Translations under genes and position numbers: made by a program | The notes under the pieces: model-generated | The model's database searches: none | Told to the model about the DNA's origin: nothing | What the model saw: the letters and a program-made list of their open reading frames with translations, nothing else | Assembly: GCA_039519185.1 (NCBI GenBank) | Contig: CM076849.1 | Coordinates: 110,985,806 to 111,049,805 of the forward strand | Reading direction: 5' to 3' | DNA: 64,000 nucleotides | Origin: Astragalus membranaceus | Lineage: Eukaryota; Streptophyta; Magnoliopsida; Fabales; Fabaceae | Shown here: positions 41,046 to 50,976 of the stretch, in pieces | Layout: the number at the start of each line of letters is the position of its first letter | Numbering within the stretch: position 1 is the first letter of the stretch

Positions 41046-41702
41046 CGCCTCCTCTCCGTTTGTCGTGGGCACTTCTCCCTGTCGCTCGCGGTTTTGCTTG
41101 ATTGTGCCACGGTGTTGGCCGGGGGCGCAAGGCCGCGGTGGTGGTTGGTGGCTCGGCTACCTCGATCAAGCTAGGTGTTGTCGCGGTGATGGCCGGTAGC
41201 ACGACTTCGCGATGGTGGTTGGAGTCACGGCGCCGGATGTCGGGGGGTGTGCTGTCGGTGGGTGCTGATTTGATAGTTTGTACCTTGCCGGACGCCAGAT
41301 TGCAGTTTGCAGATCGCCAGGCTCCTCCCTCTTTGCCTTCTGCTTCTTTGCCCCCTCCCAATCGTCTCCGGGCCTCCACCTCTAACCTCGATACTTTGTG
41401 ATGTGCTTAATGTGAGGATAGCGAGGTGATGCAGGCTGTTGTGGTTTGGAGTGTGAGTTCAGGAGGTGGTGGGTGGAGGTTGTGTTGGGACTCTCAGGTG
41501 TTGCCCGACCTCCTTTCGGGTTTTCTGTTCGCCTTAGAATTTCTTCCATTAGAGTTCTATGGTTGTTTATTTTAGAGGCCTTTTTGGGCATTCTATTATT
41601 GTCCTTATTACCAAGGGTTTTGGTCTAGCCCCCCCTTGTGCTTTTTATATCTCTCTTTATTTTATTAATAAATTCGGGCTGACGGCCTGTTTGATTAAAA
41701 AA
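41046..41702 (+). mobile_element. LINE-derived insert, 0.66 kb, poly(A) tail
   Basis: AAATGTCATTCA is duplicated on both sides (41034-41045 and 41703-41714). The right end is TTTTATTAATAAATTCGGGC ... followed by an A tract, a plant LINE 3' end. The left half is GC-rich with no reverse-transcriptase motif, so the insert is an internally deleted LINE or a short retroposon using a LINE tail. Reading frames inside are low-complexity and not supported. Confidence 0.75.
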
Positions 41703-41714
41703 AAATGTCATTCA

Positions 41715-43612
41715 GTCTGATTTGCATTTGTTTTACCAGTTTTACCAAATCACTGGGCCACTAACTTTTTCGTTTTATAGAATATGAAGAGCATGTTGGA
41801 AGCATTTTTATTTTGCAGCTCTCAAGTCATTTTTTTATATAAATTTTGGTTGATTCTTCGGGATTTATTTCTTAGGTGATTTTGTTGTTTTGTTGGTATT
41901 AGATTTAAAATGTTTTAAGTTGTTTGCGTAGATTCTTCTATCTCTTTCTTTCTTCTTCCAATTATTTGCTCTAATTCTCTTCCCTAATATGATGTTGTTT
42001 GGATTCTATGTTCATCATTCCCCCTCTTATCTAAATTTCCCTCTTTTACATTTTTCCTTCTATAGGATGTACTTATATAGTTGAGATCATTTAGTGTCTT
42101 TATGAAGATGTTATTTAACTTATATACCATTTGTCCCTGCAGTCTGAGAACATGCATAATTTGAAAAAAGAGAGGGGAAGAACTTTATCTTAAGGTAATG
42201 ATTGCTTATATTAATGTCCCATTTTCTTTCCCATATGAAGATGTTATTTAACTTATATGAAGATCTTAAGGCAAAATTATATACCCTTTAACTTATATAC
42301 CATTTGTCCATCCAGTCTTGCCAACGTAAATTATTTTTTTCAAGGAAAATTTATATTGATCTTGATTTCTTTTTGATGATTGATAGAAAAGTACATTAAC
42401 GTTGAAGGTAAATGGTCAACCAATCTACAGTAGTGTTCGGTCATTCATGTTGTGAATTATGGGTTATGATTTTCCGTTTTGTCTATATTTAAACAATACT
42501 TCTTTCATATTGCAATTTAGGTGACAAATTTTAGTGTTACAATGACATTTGCTTTCATGAACTTTACAAAATTTGCAGGCCAGAGGCAAAGGAGGGGTCA
42601 GATATCAGTTATAGTAATCAATTTGATAAATTTAAAGCAACCTAGGAAACAAAATATCAATTAGATTGGAACCAAGCACATATTAGAATGCTTCATAAAT
42701 GTTATTAGAAACACTAACTATCACTAATCATGAACTTCATTTCAAATAAGCACAAGCTTGAAATTTTTTCTGAGAGTCATTTCTAATAACCATTTTGTTC
42801 TATGATGCTAGGACTACCACAGAATATTGTGAATTTGTTCATTTGGGTGGATGCATTGGGTTATAATACATAACCATTAGGAGTGGAGCATGCAACATGT
42901 AAATAAGAGGTCACCGATACAAGAAACGATTGTGGCAATTTTTCGGGAAGAGTTGAAGGGAAGACAGGAGAAATTAATGGAGGTCATTTAAGTGTCTTAT
43001 TTGTATTTGGTACCAATTTGGTGTAAAGGGTAAAGGGTAGAATTTGGAGGAGACATGCTCTTCTCTTGGATTTGAATTGTCCTTTTATGTTTATTGAATT
43101 GTGTTGAAAAAGGGGAGTTAGGGAAAGGGTTTCTATGTTAAAGCTACTGTTTCTGGTGTAAATAATTTTTATGTTTCTAAACTAATTGGCTTCACTTTTT
43201 ATGGTTTCTTATGAATTGCGTGGTGGATAGTACATTTGATCATTTCACGATTGGATTTTTGTTTCTCTCTTCATCGTATTTGTCGTAGTTTGAGGCGTTA
43301 TTAGCCGCCTCTTCAAGTTTAGTACCCTCAAATTGAGATTCTTGGATCAATCTTCTATAATGTATAAAAAAGAATTGAGTTTTCGTTTGTGTTTTCTAGA
43401 GATTGATGAGGGTGAATGCAGACTTTTTGGTGCACCTACACGTAGGATGGTTCACTTGACTTATACTTCACGAGGATGCTTTCGTATTCATATTCCAATG
43501 ACTACGGATCGTCTAAGGCCTAGGTTGATGCGTAATCAACCACCACCATTTTATTGCATCGTATATTTTTAATATATTGTTTTTCGTATTTATTTTGGCC
43601 GTTACTAGGGCT
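41715..43612. other. Helitron interior, no recognised gene
   Basis: A local duplication involves TTTAACTTATATACCATTTG (about 42116 and 42287). An open stretch at 43333-43572 (79 codons) has no recognised family. The remainder is T-rich, intron-like sequence. Confidence 0.35.
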
Positions 43613-43686
43613 CCCCGTCCATCGAACGGGCATTGAGACTTGTTATAATAAATACAGTATCATCGTATAGACGGGTAAAATACTAG
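43613..43686 (+). other. Helitron 3' terminus (hairpin and CTAG)
   Basis: CCCGT (43614-43618) and ACGGG (43626-43630) can form a 5-bp stem with a 7-nt loop. GACGGG at 43670-43675 could pair alternatively with CCCGTC (43614-43619). The element ends in CTAG (43683-43686), followed by T, the target base on the 3' side of Helitrons. Confidence 0.6.
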
Positions 43687-44470
43687 TAGTACAGAAAAAG
43701 AAGGCATCCCTATATCATGGAGTACGCAACACATTTATTGTTGTAAATTTTGTGATATTTCTAAGTTTGAGTGAATTTTGTGAAACAATAAATTATGAAA
43801 TATTATTTTGATATATGTAATCTCGGTTTGTATCAGCCTATTCGAATATGCCCAGTTTTGGTCAAAATGATTTGCAAAGTAACTTTGTAACGGATAATTC
43901 ATTTCGTAACTGAAAATTAAATCTCGTTTATTTCGTAAGTGCAAATTAAACCAAATTAATCTCAGCTTTATTACAATTGTTTTGTAACAGGCATTGACTG
44001 GTTTTTAATCCGCAGCTAACTCATAAGCCTATATAAAGGTGCTTCAGTCTTCTAAATATCACTATCCTGGGTTCATCTCCTGTTGCATATCGTGTTATTC
44101 TTGCTAGTTCGGATACCTCAGTTGCTGCTGCAATCTGAGACAAGACCAGTTGTACCTCGGGGAATTTGCGCTGTAGAGGCGGATAAATTTTTCAGATTGT
44201 TGTCGAATATGCAAAGACAGATGTAGTCGAATCTGCTGCGTATGTCCCTCAAAGGAATCTCGCTAGCTCACTTCAACGGATATAATTCTTTGTCCTATTA
44301 TCTCACAGTGGTAATATAATTTCCTCTTGGCTTTAAATAGAGAAGCTTACCATCTTATCAGTATGAATGTGTGCGCAAAAGAGAGTGAATACTCACAAGA
44401 GTGCTATTTCAAGGAAGCCAGCACTGAGCGAGAGAAACGAAAAGAATAACGCTTATGAAAAGACAAGTGT
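43687..44470. other. Unassigned DNA with LTR-like promoter
   Basis: A TATA-like CCTATATAAAGG lies near 44030, followed by a T/C-rich leader, as in LTR promoters. No partner LTR or coding region is visible, so it may be part of a solo LTR. No gene seen. Confidence 0.35.
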
Positions 44471-44565
44471 ATATTATTGTGAAAATTAATACGCAAGTAT
44501 GCACAGTCCAACAAATAGTAAAGTGATAAATATATATTTTTTCCACGAGGATTGAAGCTTAATAT
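44471..44565 (-). repeat. Athila LTR-end remnant
   Basis: About 95 bp (TTGTGAAAATTAATACGCAAG to CCACGAGGATTGAAG) match, with changes, the LTR end at 38527-38610 of the complete Athila. They differ from the end of the Athila-2 LTR next to it. They join directly to Athila-2 gag, so this is a recombinant or deletion junction between two families. Confidence 0.6.
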
Positions 44566-46019
44566 ATTTTTTCTTGGTTTGCTCTTGGTTCCTCTAATTG
44601 TTTTTCGCTTCTAAGGGTGACAGCATATATTTGGCCATTTAGATTTTGTTCATGCTGTTCAGGAAATACCCCCGAAGATTTAGAGGATGAAGCCACCTGT
44701 GTTGCCACTTGAGTTATTTGATTTTCAAGCATCTTACTGTGAGTGGCAATAGAGTCGATTTTTGATTCTAATTTGATAAGTGTGTCATTCAAATAACAAG
44801 TATGATTTTTGAATTCTTCATTTTGTTTTGTTTGAGATGACACAAATTTTTCCATCAAAAATTCTAAGTTCGACTTTTGCGGGCTGTTTGGTGGGTTGTT
44901 AAAAACCCTTTGATTTTGAAAAACAGGAGGTGGTCTAGGTGCTGGATTGGGTGGAGGATTTTGATAAGAAAAATTTGGATGATTTCTCCACCCAGAATTA
45001 TAAGTATTTGAAAACGGATCTTCTTTTTGAGCATAGTTAATATGCTCATTTCCAGTACTAAATGCCTCAAGCTGGCATTTAGCTCCAATATGGCCAACAA
45101 CCCCACATAATTCACATGGTGGAGTAATAGGAGAAGAAGTTTGTGAGACGGCACTTACATTTAATTTTTCAAATTTTTGAAAAAGTGCGTCCACTTTTGA
45201 GGTAAGATGATCAACAACAGATATTTCATACTTACCTGGCTCTTTTGATGTGGCTGGCTTATTCGTTATGGCTCGCTCACTTGTCCACTGACAATGGTTT
45301 TGAGCCATATCTTCAACGAGTGCATAGGCTTCGGTAAAATTTTTGTTCATTAAAGCTCCACCTGCAGCTGCATCAACAGTCATTCTTGTTGCATATTGTA
45401 ATCCATTATAAAAAGTGTGAACAACAAGCCATTTCTCTAGTCCATGATGGGGGCATAGCCTTAACATTTCTTTGAAACGTTCCCAAGCATCATAAAGAGA
45501 TTCCCCGTCGTTTTGAGAAAATCGAGTAATTTGATTTCTCATTTGAGCTGTCTTACTCGGGGGAAAGAATTTAGTAAGAAAAGCTTGTTTTAGCTGGTCC
45601 CAGCTGGTAATGGATTCCGAAGGCAAAGAATGTAGCCATGCTCTAGCTCTATCCCTTAATGAAAAAGGGAAGAGTTTTAGTCTTATGGCATCCGGAGGTA
45701 CCCCGTTTAATTTGAGAGTTCCACAGTATTCAAGAAAAATTGAAATATGAAGATTTGGGTCCTCCGTGGGAGAACCAGAAAATTGGTTTTGTTGTACCAT
45801 CGAAAGCAGAGATGTTTTGAGTTCAAAATTATTTGCTTCCACATTTGGATGTACAATGGCAGCCGATGGCTCTGCTGAAGGTGTTGCGTACTCTTTGAGA
45901 GCACGATTTTCATTAGCCGCCATTTGGTTATCGGGAATTTCTCTCCTCCTTCTATGTAAGAACCTTTCGATTTCGGGAATTTGTTGAACAGTTTCACCGA
46001 AACTTCTGGTTCTTCGCAT
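44559..46019 (-). CDS. gag: Athila-2 gag, open but truncated at C-terminus
   Basis: It opens at ATG 46017-46019, about 90 bp after the primer site, and runs 486 codons without a stop. The gag core has IRLKLFPFSLRDRARAWLHS, FLTKFFPPSKT and FYNGLQYATRMTVDAAAGG. An intact CCHC knuckle (CELCGVVGHIGAKC) is followed by a Pro/Asn-rich segment and a helical segment (LESKIDSIATHSKMLENQIT). The phase ends at AVTLRSEKQLEEP plus a few codons, where relatives go on to protease, because a deletion fused it to a foreign LTR remnant. This is the best-preserved gag in the window. It may be expressed, but protease and pol are missing. Confidence 0.85.
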   Translation of the reverse strand: MRRTRSFGETVQQIPEIERFLHRRRREIPDNQMAANENRALKEYATPSAEPSAAIVHPNVEANNFELKTSLLSMVQQNQFSGSPTEDPNLHISIFLEYCGTLKLNGVPPDAIRLKLFPFSLRDRARAWLHSLPSESITSWDQLKQAFLTKFFPPSKTAQMRNQITRFSQNDGESLYDAWERFKEMLRLCPHHGLEKWLVVHTFYNGLQYATRMTVDAAAGGALMNKNFTEAYALVEDMAQNHCQWTSERAITNKPATSKEPGKYEISVVDHLTSKVDALFQKFEKLNVSAVSQTSSPITPPCELCGVVGHIGAKCQLEAFSTGNEHINYAQKEDPFSNTYNSGWRNHPNFSYQNPPPNPAPRPPPVFQNQRVFNNPPNSPQKSNLEFLMEKFVSSQTKQNEEFKNHTCYLNDTLIKLESKIDSIATHSKMLENQITQVATQVASSSKSSGVFPEQHEQNLNGQIYAVTLRSEKQLEEPRANQEKIY

Positions 46020-46107
46020 TCGAGGGACAAGAGAAGAAAAAGCAAAAAATAGAGAAAATAAAATTTCAGTCTAACCGGTTTCGAAAAACTTAATCAATAT
46101 CACTGCC

Positions 46108-46125
46108 TCCCCGGCAACGGCGCCA
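46108..46125 (-). promoter_or_regulatory. Athila-2 primer binding site
   Basis: The minus-strand TGGCGCCGTTGCCGGGGA is identical in type to the site of the first Athila and sits six bases from the LTR end. Confidence 0.85.
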
Positions 46126-46131
46126 AAAACT

Positions 46132-47465
46132 TGATAGCCCCGCAAGTGCACGGGTCGTATCGCGTAATAAAAGAGTTATCGATCCACAGGGAGAGCCAAG
46201 GTGAATACCAATCTAATTTTTCAAAGTTGATTAACTGAAAAGAAAGTGTTTTTGAAAAAAAGGAATATTTTAGTAAAGTCTACTCACTCATGATCATTGT
46301 AGACAAAAGAGGAGAAAAGAAAATAAAAGAAGAAGACATAAAGTTAAATAGCGAGAAAATAAAAGAAAGCGGTAAAGTGCAAAATTATAAATAGCGGAAT
46401 TGTAAATGACAAGAAAGTAAATTGCTTGAAAAGTAAATTGCCAGTAATTTACTTGACTTGCCAGTAATTTACTTGACTTGCCAGTAGTTTACTTGACTTG
46501 GAAATTTAAAGAGCAAGGAAAATAAAAGTGCAAGAAAGTAAATAACTTGGAAAATAAAGGTGCAAGAAATTTAAATAGCAAGAATAGTAAATGACTTGGA
46601 AAATAAAGGTGCAAGAATTTAAAGGAGCAAGAAAGTAAATGACTTGGAAAGTAAAAGGGCAAGAAAATAAATAGCAAGAATTTAAAGGGCAAGAAAATAA
46701 ATGACTTGGAAAATAAAGGTGCAAGAATTTAAAGGAGCAAGAAAGTAAATGACTTGGAAAGAAAAAGGGCAAGAAAATAAATAAACAAGAATCATAAAAA
46801 GCATGAAGAGTAAATTGAAGTCATGAATCATTAGAGAGCCTTTGTCATTGATTTTCTAACAAAATTCAAGCTTAGTTACAAGTGAGGATCAAGCCTCTAT
46901 TTATAGGAAAATATGAGGGGCAAAAAGGTCCAAAAGAGGAAAAAGTGGCAAATCAAGTTGGCCAAGGTAGTCATCAAAAAGCCATCCTCAAGTGGACAAA
47001 GCACATGAGCAAGTGGTCAAAGCACATGGTCATCAACAAGTGGGCAAAAATATCCATCAACAAGTGGGCACAGCTAATTTCGACTGATGTAGCAGAATTC
47101 TGGGAGATGCAGTCGAATTCTGACCTGCTGAGATAGAAGCAGTCGAATTCTGGCCTGCTGAGACAGATGCTGTCGAATTCTGGCCTGCTGAGACAGATGC
47201 AGTCGAATTCTGACAGATCCAGTCGAAATCTGGAAGATGCAGTCGAATTCTGGGAGATCCAGTCGAATTCTGGAAGATGCAGTCGAATTCTGGGAGATCC
47301 AGTCGAATTCTGACCTGCTGAGACTTAAGCAGCCCAAATTGCTTCAAAATAAAACCTGAAGATAAAAAGTAAACATTTGCAGTAAAATAGAACAAAAATA
47401 TAATTAAAATACTAAAAAGACTTAATAAAATAACTATTAAAAAGACTCTAAAAATAGACTTATCA
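46132..47465 (-). repeat. Athila-2 5' LTR (1334 bp) with internal minisatellites
   Basis: On the plus strand it runs from TGATAGCCCC to CTTATCA, followed by TAGTC, the expected target duplication. Only this one LTR is present. Inside are a 20-bp repeat (GCCAGTAATTTACTTGACTT, three copies, 46440-46500), a diffuse AAATGACTTGGAAARTAAA repeat (46500-46780), and about ten copies of an AGTCGAATTCTG unit (47091-47320), each with an EcoRI-type GAATTC. Confidence 0.8.
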
Positions 47466-47485
47466 TAGTCGCACTTGCCCACTCG

Positions 47486-50177
47486 TGTAACACCCCGAAA
47501 TTAATTAAATAGTTATTTAGTATTTATTTAATTAATTAAATAGGAGTTGGTGATAATAATAATAATAATAATGATGATTATAATAATAATAACATTGGGT
47601 GGTTTTAGTTATTAATATATTATTTTATTTATCTGAAGGGGGTGGTGTTGGTACTTCGGAGGTGTTATGATTGGCCCAGTGCGCCAAGCCCAAGCCCGTA
47701 GACTTGAGCTGCTAGGCGCTAGGTTAGTGAAGTGGCGCCTCATTTGTGAAAAAAGAAAAGAAAACGTGAGTTGAGAGAAGAGAAAGGAGAGAGCGTGAGA
47801 AGAGAGAAAGAAAAGAGAAAAACGGCACTAAGGGAGAAGAAAGAAGAAGAGAGGGGCGCGACTTCCATAGGAGAGGAGAGGAGCTCAGTTGCTGTGGTTA
47901 CTCGGTGTGCACGTGGAGGGGTCTCTGTCTTCGGTGAAACTAAGGTAAGGGTGGGTCTTGCCTTATAATAGGGATCATAATGGGATGTATGTAGGGGTTA
48001 GGATCTATATCGCTTTTGTATTGATTTTGATATTGATGAGTTGTATGTATGTATTGATCACTATATGGCTTGTTGATGTTTTGCGAATTGCTCATATAAG
48101 TGATGAGTTTAGAATTGCGTGCCAAGTGCTCGAATGAATGTATAATTGATGTTGTTCTTGTGCATAATATGTAAATTGACGTTTTTGGTGTGATTGGTGT
48201 GCGAGTTGATTGGATTGTGTTGCTCAAAAATTCAATTGTTGTGTTATAGGCGCATAAGGCGCCATTGTGGTATTTTTAGTATTGCTGGAAATTGTTGTCT
48301 AGGTGCGGAATTAGGCGCCCTTGAGTGGGGTGCCCCGCGCCAAGTATTGATGTTGTCAGAATTTTGGTCATGGAAGTAGGCGCCCTTGTGCTAGGCGCCC
48401 CGTGCCACATTATTGTGTTTTGGCTAAGTGTATTTTGTTTTGTGTTGGTGTGCCATGTGCTAAGTGCATCCTATGATAGGTTTGTGTGCCAAGTGCCAAG
48501 TCAGTGTGTGTTGGTGATGCTTTGGTGTGGGTGTGTGTATAGGCGCCTAGGGTGCCATGGTGATGGTGATGATGGTTGTCCATATGATTTTGGTGATTTC
48601 AAATAAAATTGATTTTTGGGTGAGTGAGGATTTTAGATGGTGGAAAAGAAATATAATTTTGATGTTTTAAAATTGAGAAAAATTGATGTTTGGGCTGAAT
48701 TTGTGTAAAAATCTGGTTTTGGCAGTGTGCTGGGCGCCAGGTGCCCTGTGCTGGGCGCCAAGGGCGTTGTGTGTGTGTGCTGGGCAAGTGTGGCGCGCGC
48801 CTGGGCGCTGGGCGCCTGTTGTGCGTGCGCTGTGTTGCGCGCTGGGCGCTGGGCGCCTGCTTGCGTGCGTGTGTGTGTGTGGCGCGCGCCTGGGCGCTGG
48901 GCGCCTGTTGTGCGCGCGGATGCGCTGTGTTGCGCGCTGGGCGCTGTTGTGCGCGTTGCCTGGGCGCTGGCCGCCTAAGGCGCCAGTTCCCAGCAGTGTT
49001 GCCTAATTTCTTCCAAATTTGTTTTTAACGTAACTTTTGACTCGGGTGTCCGTTTTTGGTGGTTCAAAGTGCGTTACGAAGCTCATTTAATTGTCTATCT
49101 GGTTGTCCAGGCCAAAATCAAAAATTAATATTTTTCCCCGATCGTTTTCTGAAAGTCCCAAGTGACTGTGTACTAGTTGTTGTTTGGTTTGGAAATTGCT
49201 ACTGTTCCTTTTAAATAAAATGTTGGTGTTTTTCATGAGACTAAGGTACTGATCCTTGTATTTTGAAATGGTGTTGTCACGGTGAAAGTAGTGTTCTGTG
49301 TAACAGTGTGGTATGCAAATAAATATATATATATATGGTGTATATTATTATTGGTGAATGGAGTATGTGATTCTCTTTTGGGTGTTGGTGAATAAACAAA
49401 CTGTTGGTGAATATGCTGTGGCATACTTTTATTTGGTGATTCTGGTGTGTGCTGCATTGTCATGGTGTCGCATAATCATATGCATTATCTTTGGTGAATA
49501 GGCTTCGGCCTCGGGCTTCGGCCTTATTATAAATTTTTGGTGAATGCCCTCAAGGCTCAATTTTGGTGAATGGATCCACATGCATATGCCCAGTGGAGTT
49601 TTGGGTTGCATCTCATACATTAAACATACAGTTGGTGAATGTTTTGGTGATTATTTATTTGGTGATTAATTGGTGATTATTTATTTGGTGATTACTTGGT
49701 GATTATTTATTTGGTGATTACTTGGTGATTATTTATTTGGTGATTAATTTCGATTGACTGAACTGGTGATTAAAGTGAATATTGCTGTGATTGATGTAGT
49801 CCTGTATCTGTATATACTACTCCTTATGTACTTTATTATAGGGTTTGAGACTCACCCCTTTTGTTGATTTTTACCTTACAGGTAACCGTACTTGAAGGCT
49901 TTGACCTTCATTCCCTTGAGTTCGAGTCGCTCTGATACGTAGCACCTGGGGGGCGTTTTATTAGATAGTGATTTTGTCTTGTACGACTTGTTGGATTTTG
50001 TTTTAACGTTGTAACTGTATTTTTGAGTAATGGCCGCCCATGATGCCACGTAATGTTTTTAATTTAAGTTAAACAAATGATGTGTTTTTGAAGTAATTGT
50101 AGCATTCCGTTTCAAGAAAAATAATTTGTGCACTCTGATAATTGTTATAAATGAAAGGGGTAGAAACGGGTGTTACA
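47486..50177 (+). repeat. Tekay-type LTR copy 1
   Basis: It contains a TAA microsatellite (47554-47575), a GC-rich GGCGCC/GGGCGC block (48725-48985) with an internal duplication of about 90 bp, an AT dinucleotide run (49322-49335) and a TTGGTGATTATTTATTTGGTGATTA-like minisatellite (49640-49745). Compared with copies 2 and 3 it has private bases near 48971, 49141 and 50081. A possible promoter TATA lies near 49810 (TGTATATACTA). Confidence 0.92.
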
Positions 50178-50976
50178 AGTTGGTATCAGAGCAATGGTTG
50201 GTCTGTCCGGCCGAGTCGTCGAGTCGTTGTGTCAGATAGTGACCAACTGTTGTCTTTTCAGTGCTGACCGTTGTTTGTGTTGCAGGTACACCGGAAAGTT
50301 TCTATTGGTAAGTGAACTAGTGGGGGAGATTTCCCTACTAGTGCTGTGTGCCCTATTGTGTACACAGTGTGAGAACTGTGTTTTGCTGTTGTGATCCTTA
50401 TTGTTGACCTTATTGCTGCGTGCTTCTAAATGAATTGTCATGTTGTTTAAATGTTCACATGTGTTTTAGTTGATATTGAGCTCTGTGTGTTTTACATAAA
50501 ATGTCGAATTAATTGCTGTTGCTGTGGATTGTTAAGTCGCATGTACTTTCTTATGTTGATATGTCTGAACTATTTTAAGAGGTCGACGCTGAGCTTTTAC
50601 GAAAAATCTTTTAATGCTTTGACTGCTGTTCCCTGGGGAGTTTCGTTGTTGTTTCAGAAGACTTCTGTTATTGTTCCTAATCTTATGCACTGCCCCTATT
50701 TTTATGAGTTGTACCTATTTCTGATTGTTGACTGTCCCGTGTGTCTTATTATTTCTATTATGTTGCCTGGTGTGTTCTTTGTGTCCCTTGTCGATCTTCG
50801 ACAGAGACCTTGTTGCGAGTTTTGTTGTTTGTCGTTGGGTGAATTAATTGTAATCGTGGGTACGGACTAGTTAGAGCATAACCGTGAGGATGTCAATTGT
50901 CGTAGCCAGCCGGTGAGTTAGGGAGATGTTGATGCGAATTTTCGAGGACGAAAATAATCTAAGTGGGGGAGAGTTG
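50178..50976 (+). other. Internal region 1 of Tekay-type array, non-coding
   Basis: The primer site TGGTATCAGAGCAATGG begins at 50181 (tRNA-Met type). The end holds TTTTCGAGGACGAAAATAAT and the polypurine tract AAGTGGGGGAGAG at 50963-50975, as in full Tekay elements. A 139-codon open stretch (50451-50870) is Cys/Leu-rich without any gag, protease or RT motif and is probably fortuitous. Confidence 0.85.

Larger units (their letters stand above)
23246..43686 (+). mobile_element. Probable Helitron carrying host-gene fragments (5' end uncertain)
   Basis: The 3' end is the best evidence: a hairpin CCCGT/ACGGG (43614-43630) followed by GACGGGTAAAATACTAG at 43670-43686 and then T, a Helitron-type CTAG/T terminus. 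Within it at least three unrelated host-gene pieces (RGLG, ADP/ATP carrier, nucleolin) and an unidentified terminal exon lie in the same orientation with introns, as is typical of gene capture by Helitrons. No Rep/helicase gene is visible, so it is non-autonomous. The hairpin sits about 56 bp from the end, further than the usual 10-15 bp. The start coordinate given is one of two candidates. Confidence 0.55.

Noticed and set aside
41102..41401. Open frames on both strands of the GC-rich LINE-derived insert
   Set aside because: High GC keeps several frames open at once. No endonuclease, RT or RNA-binding motif.
46441..46780. Short regular repeats resembling a CRISPR-like or satellite array
   Set aside because: Units vary in length and sequence, there are no unique spacers, and they lie inside an Athila LTR of a plant genome.
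48683..49028. Three overlapping Ala/Cys/Arg-rich open frames in the Tekay LTR, repeated in all three LTRs
   Set aside because: They follow from the GGGCGC-rich block, which lacks stop codons in several frames. No plausible protein.
50451..50870. 139-codon open frame in the Tekay internal region (repeated at 53943-54362)
   Set aside because: Cys/Leu/Val-rich with no gag, protease or RT motif. Both copies are identical through recent duplication, so repetition is no evidence of coding.
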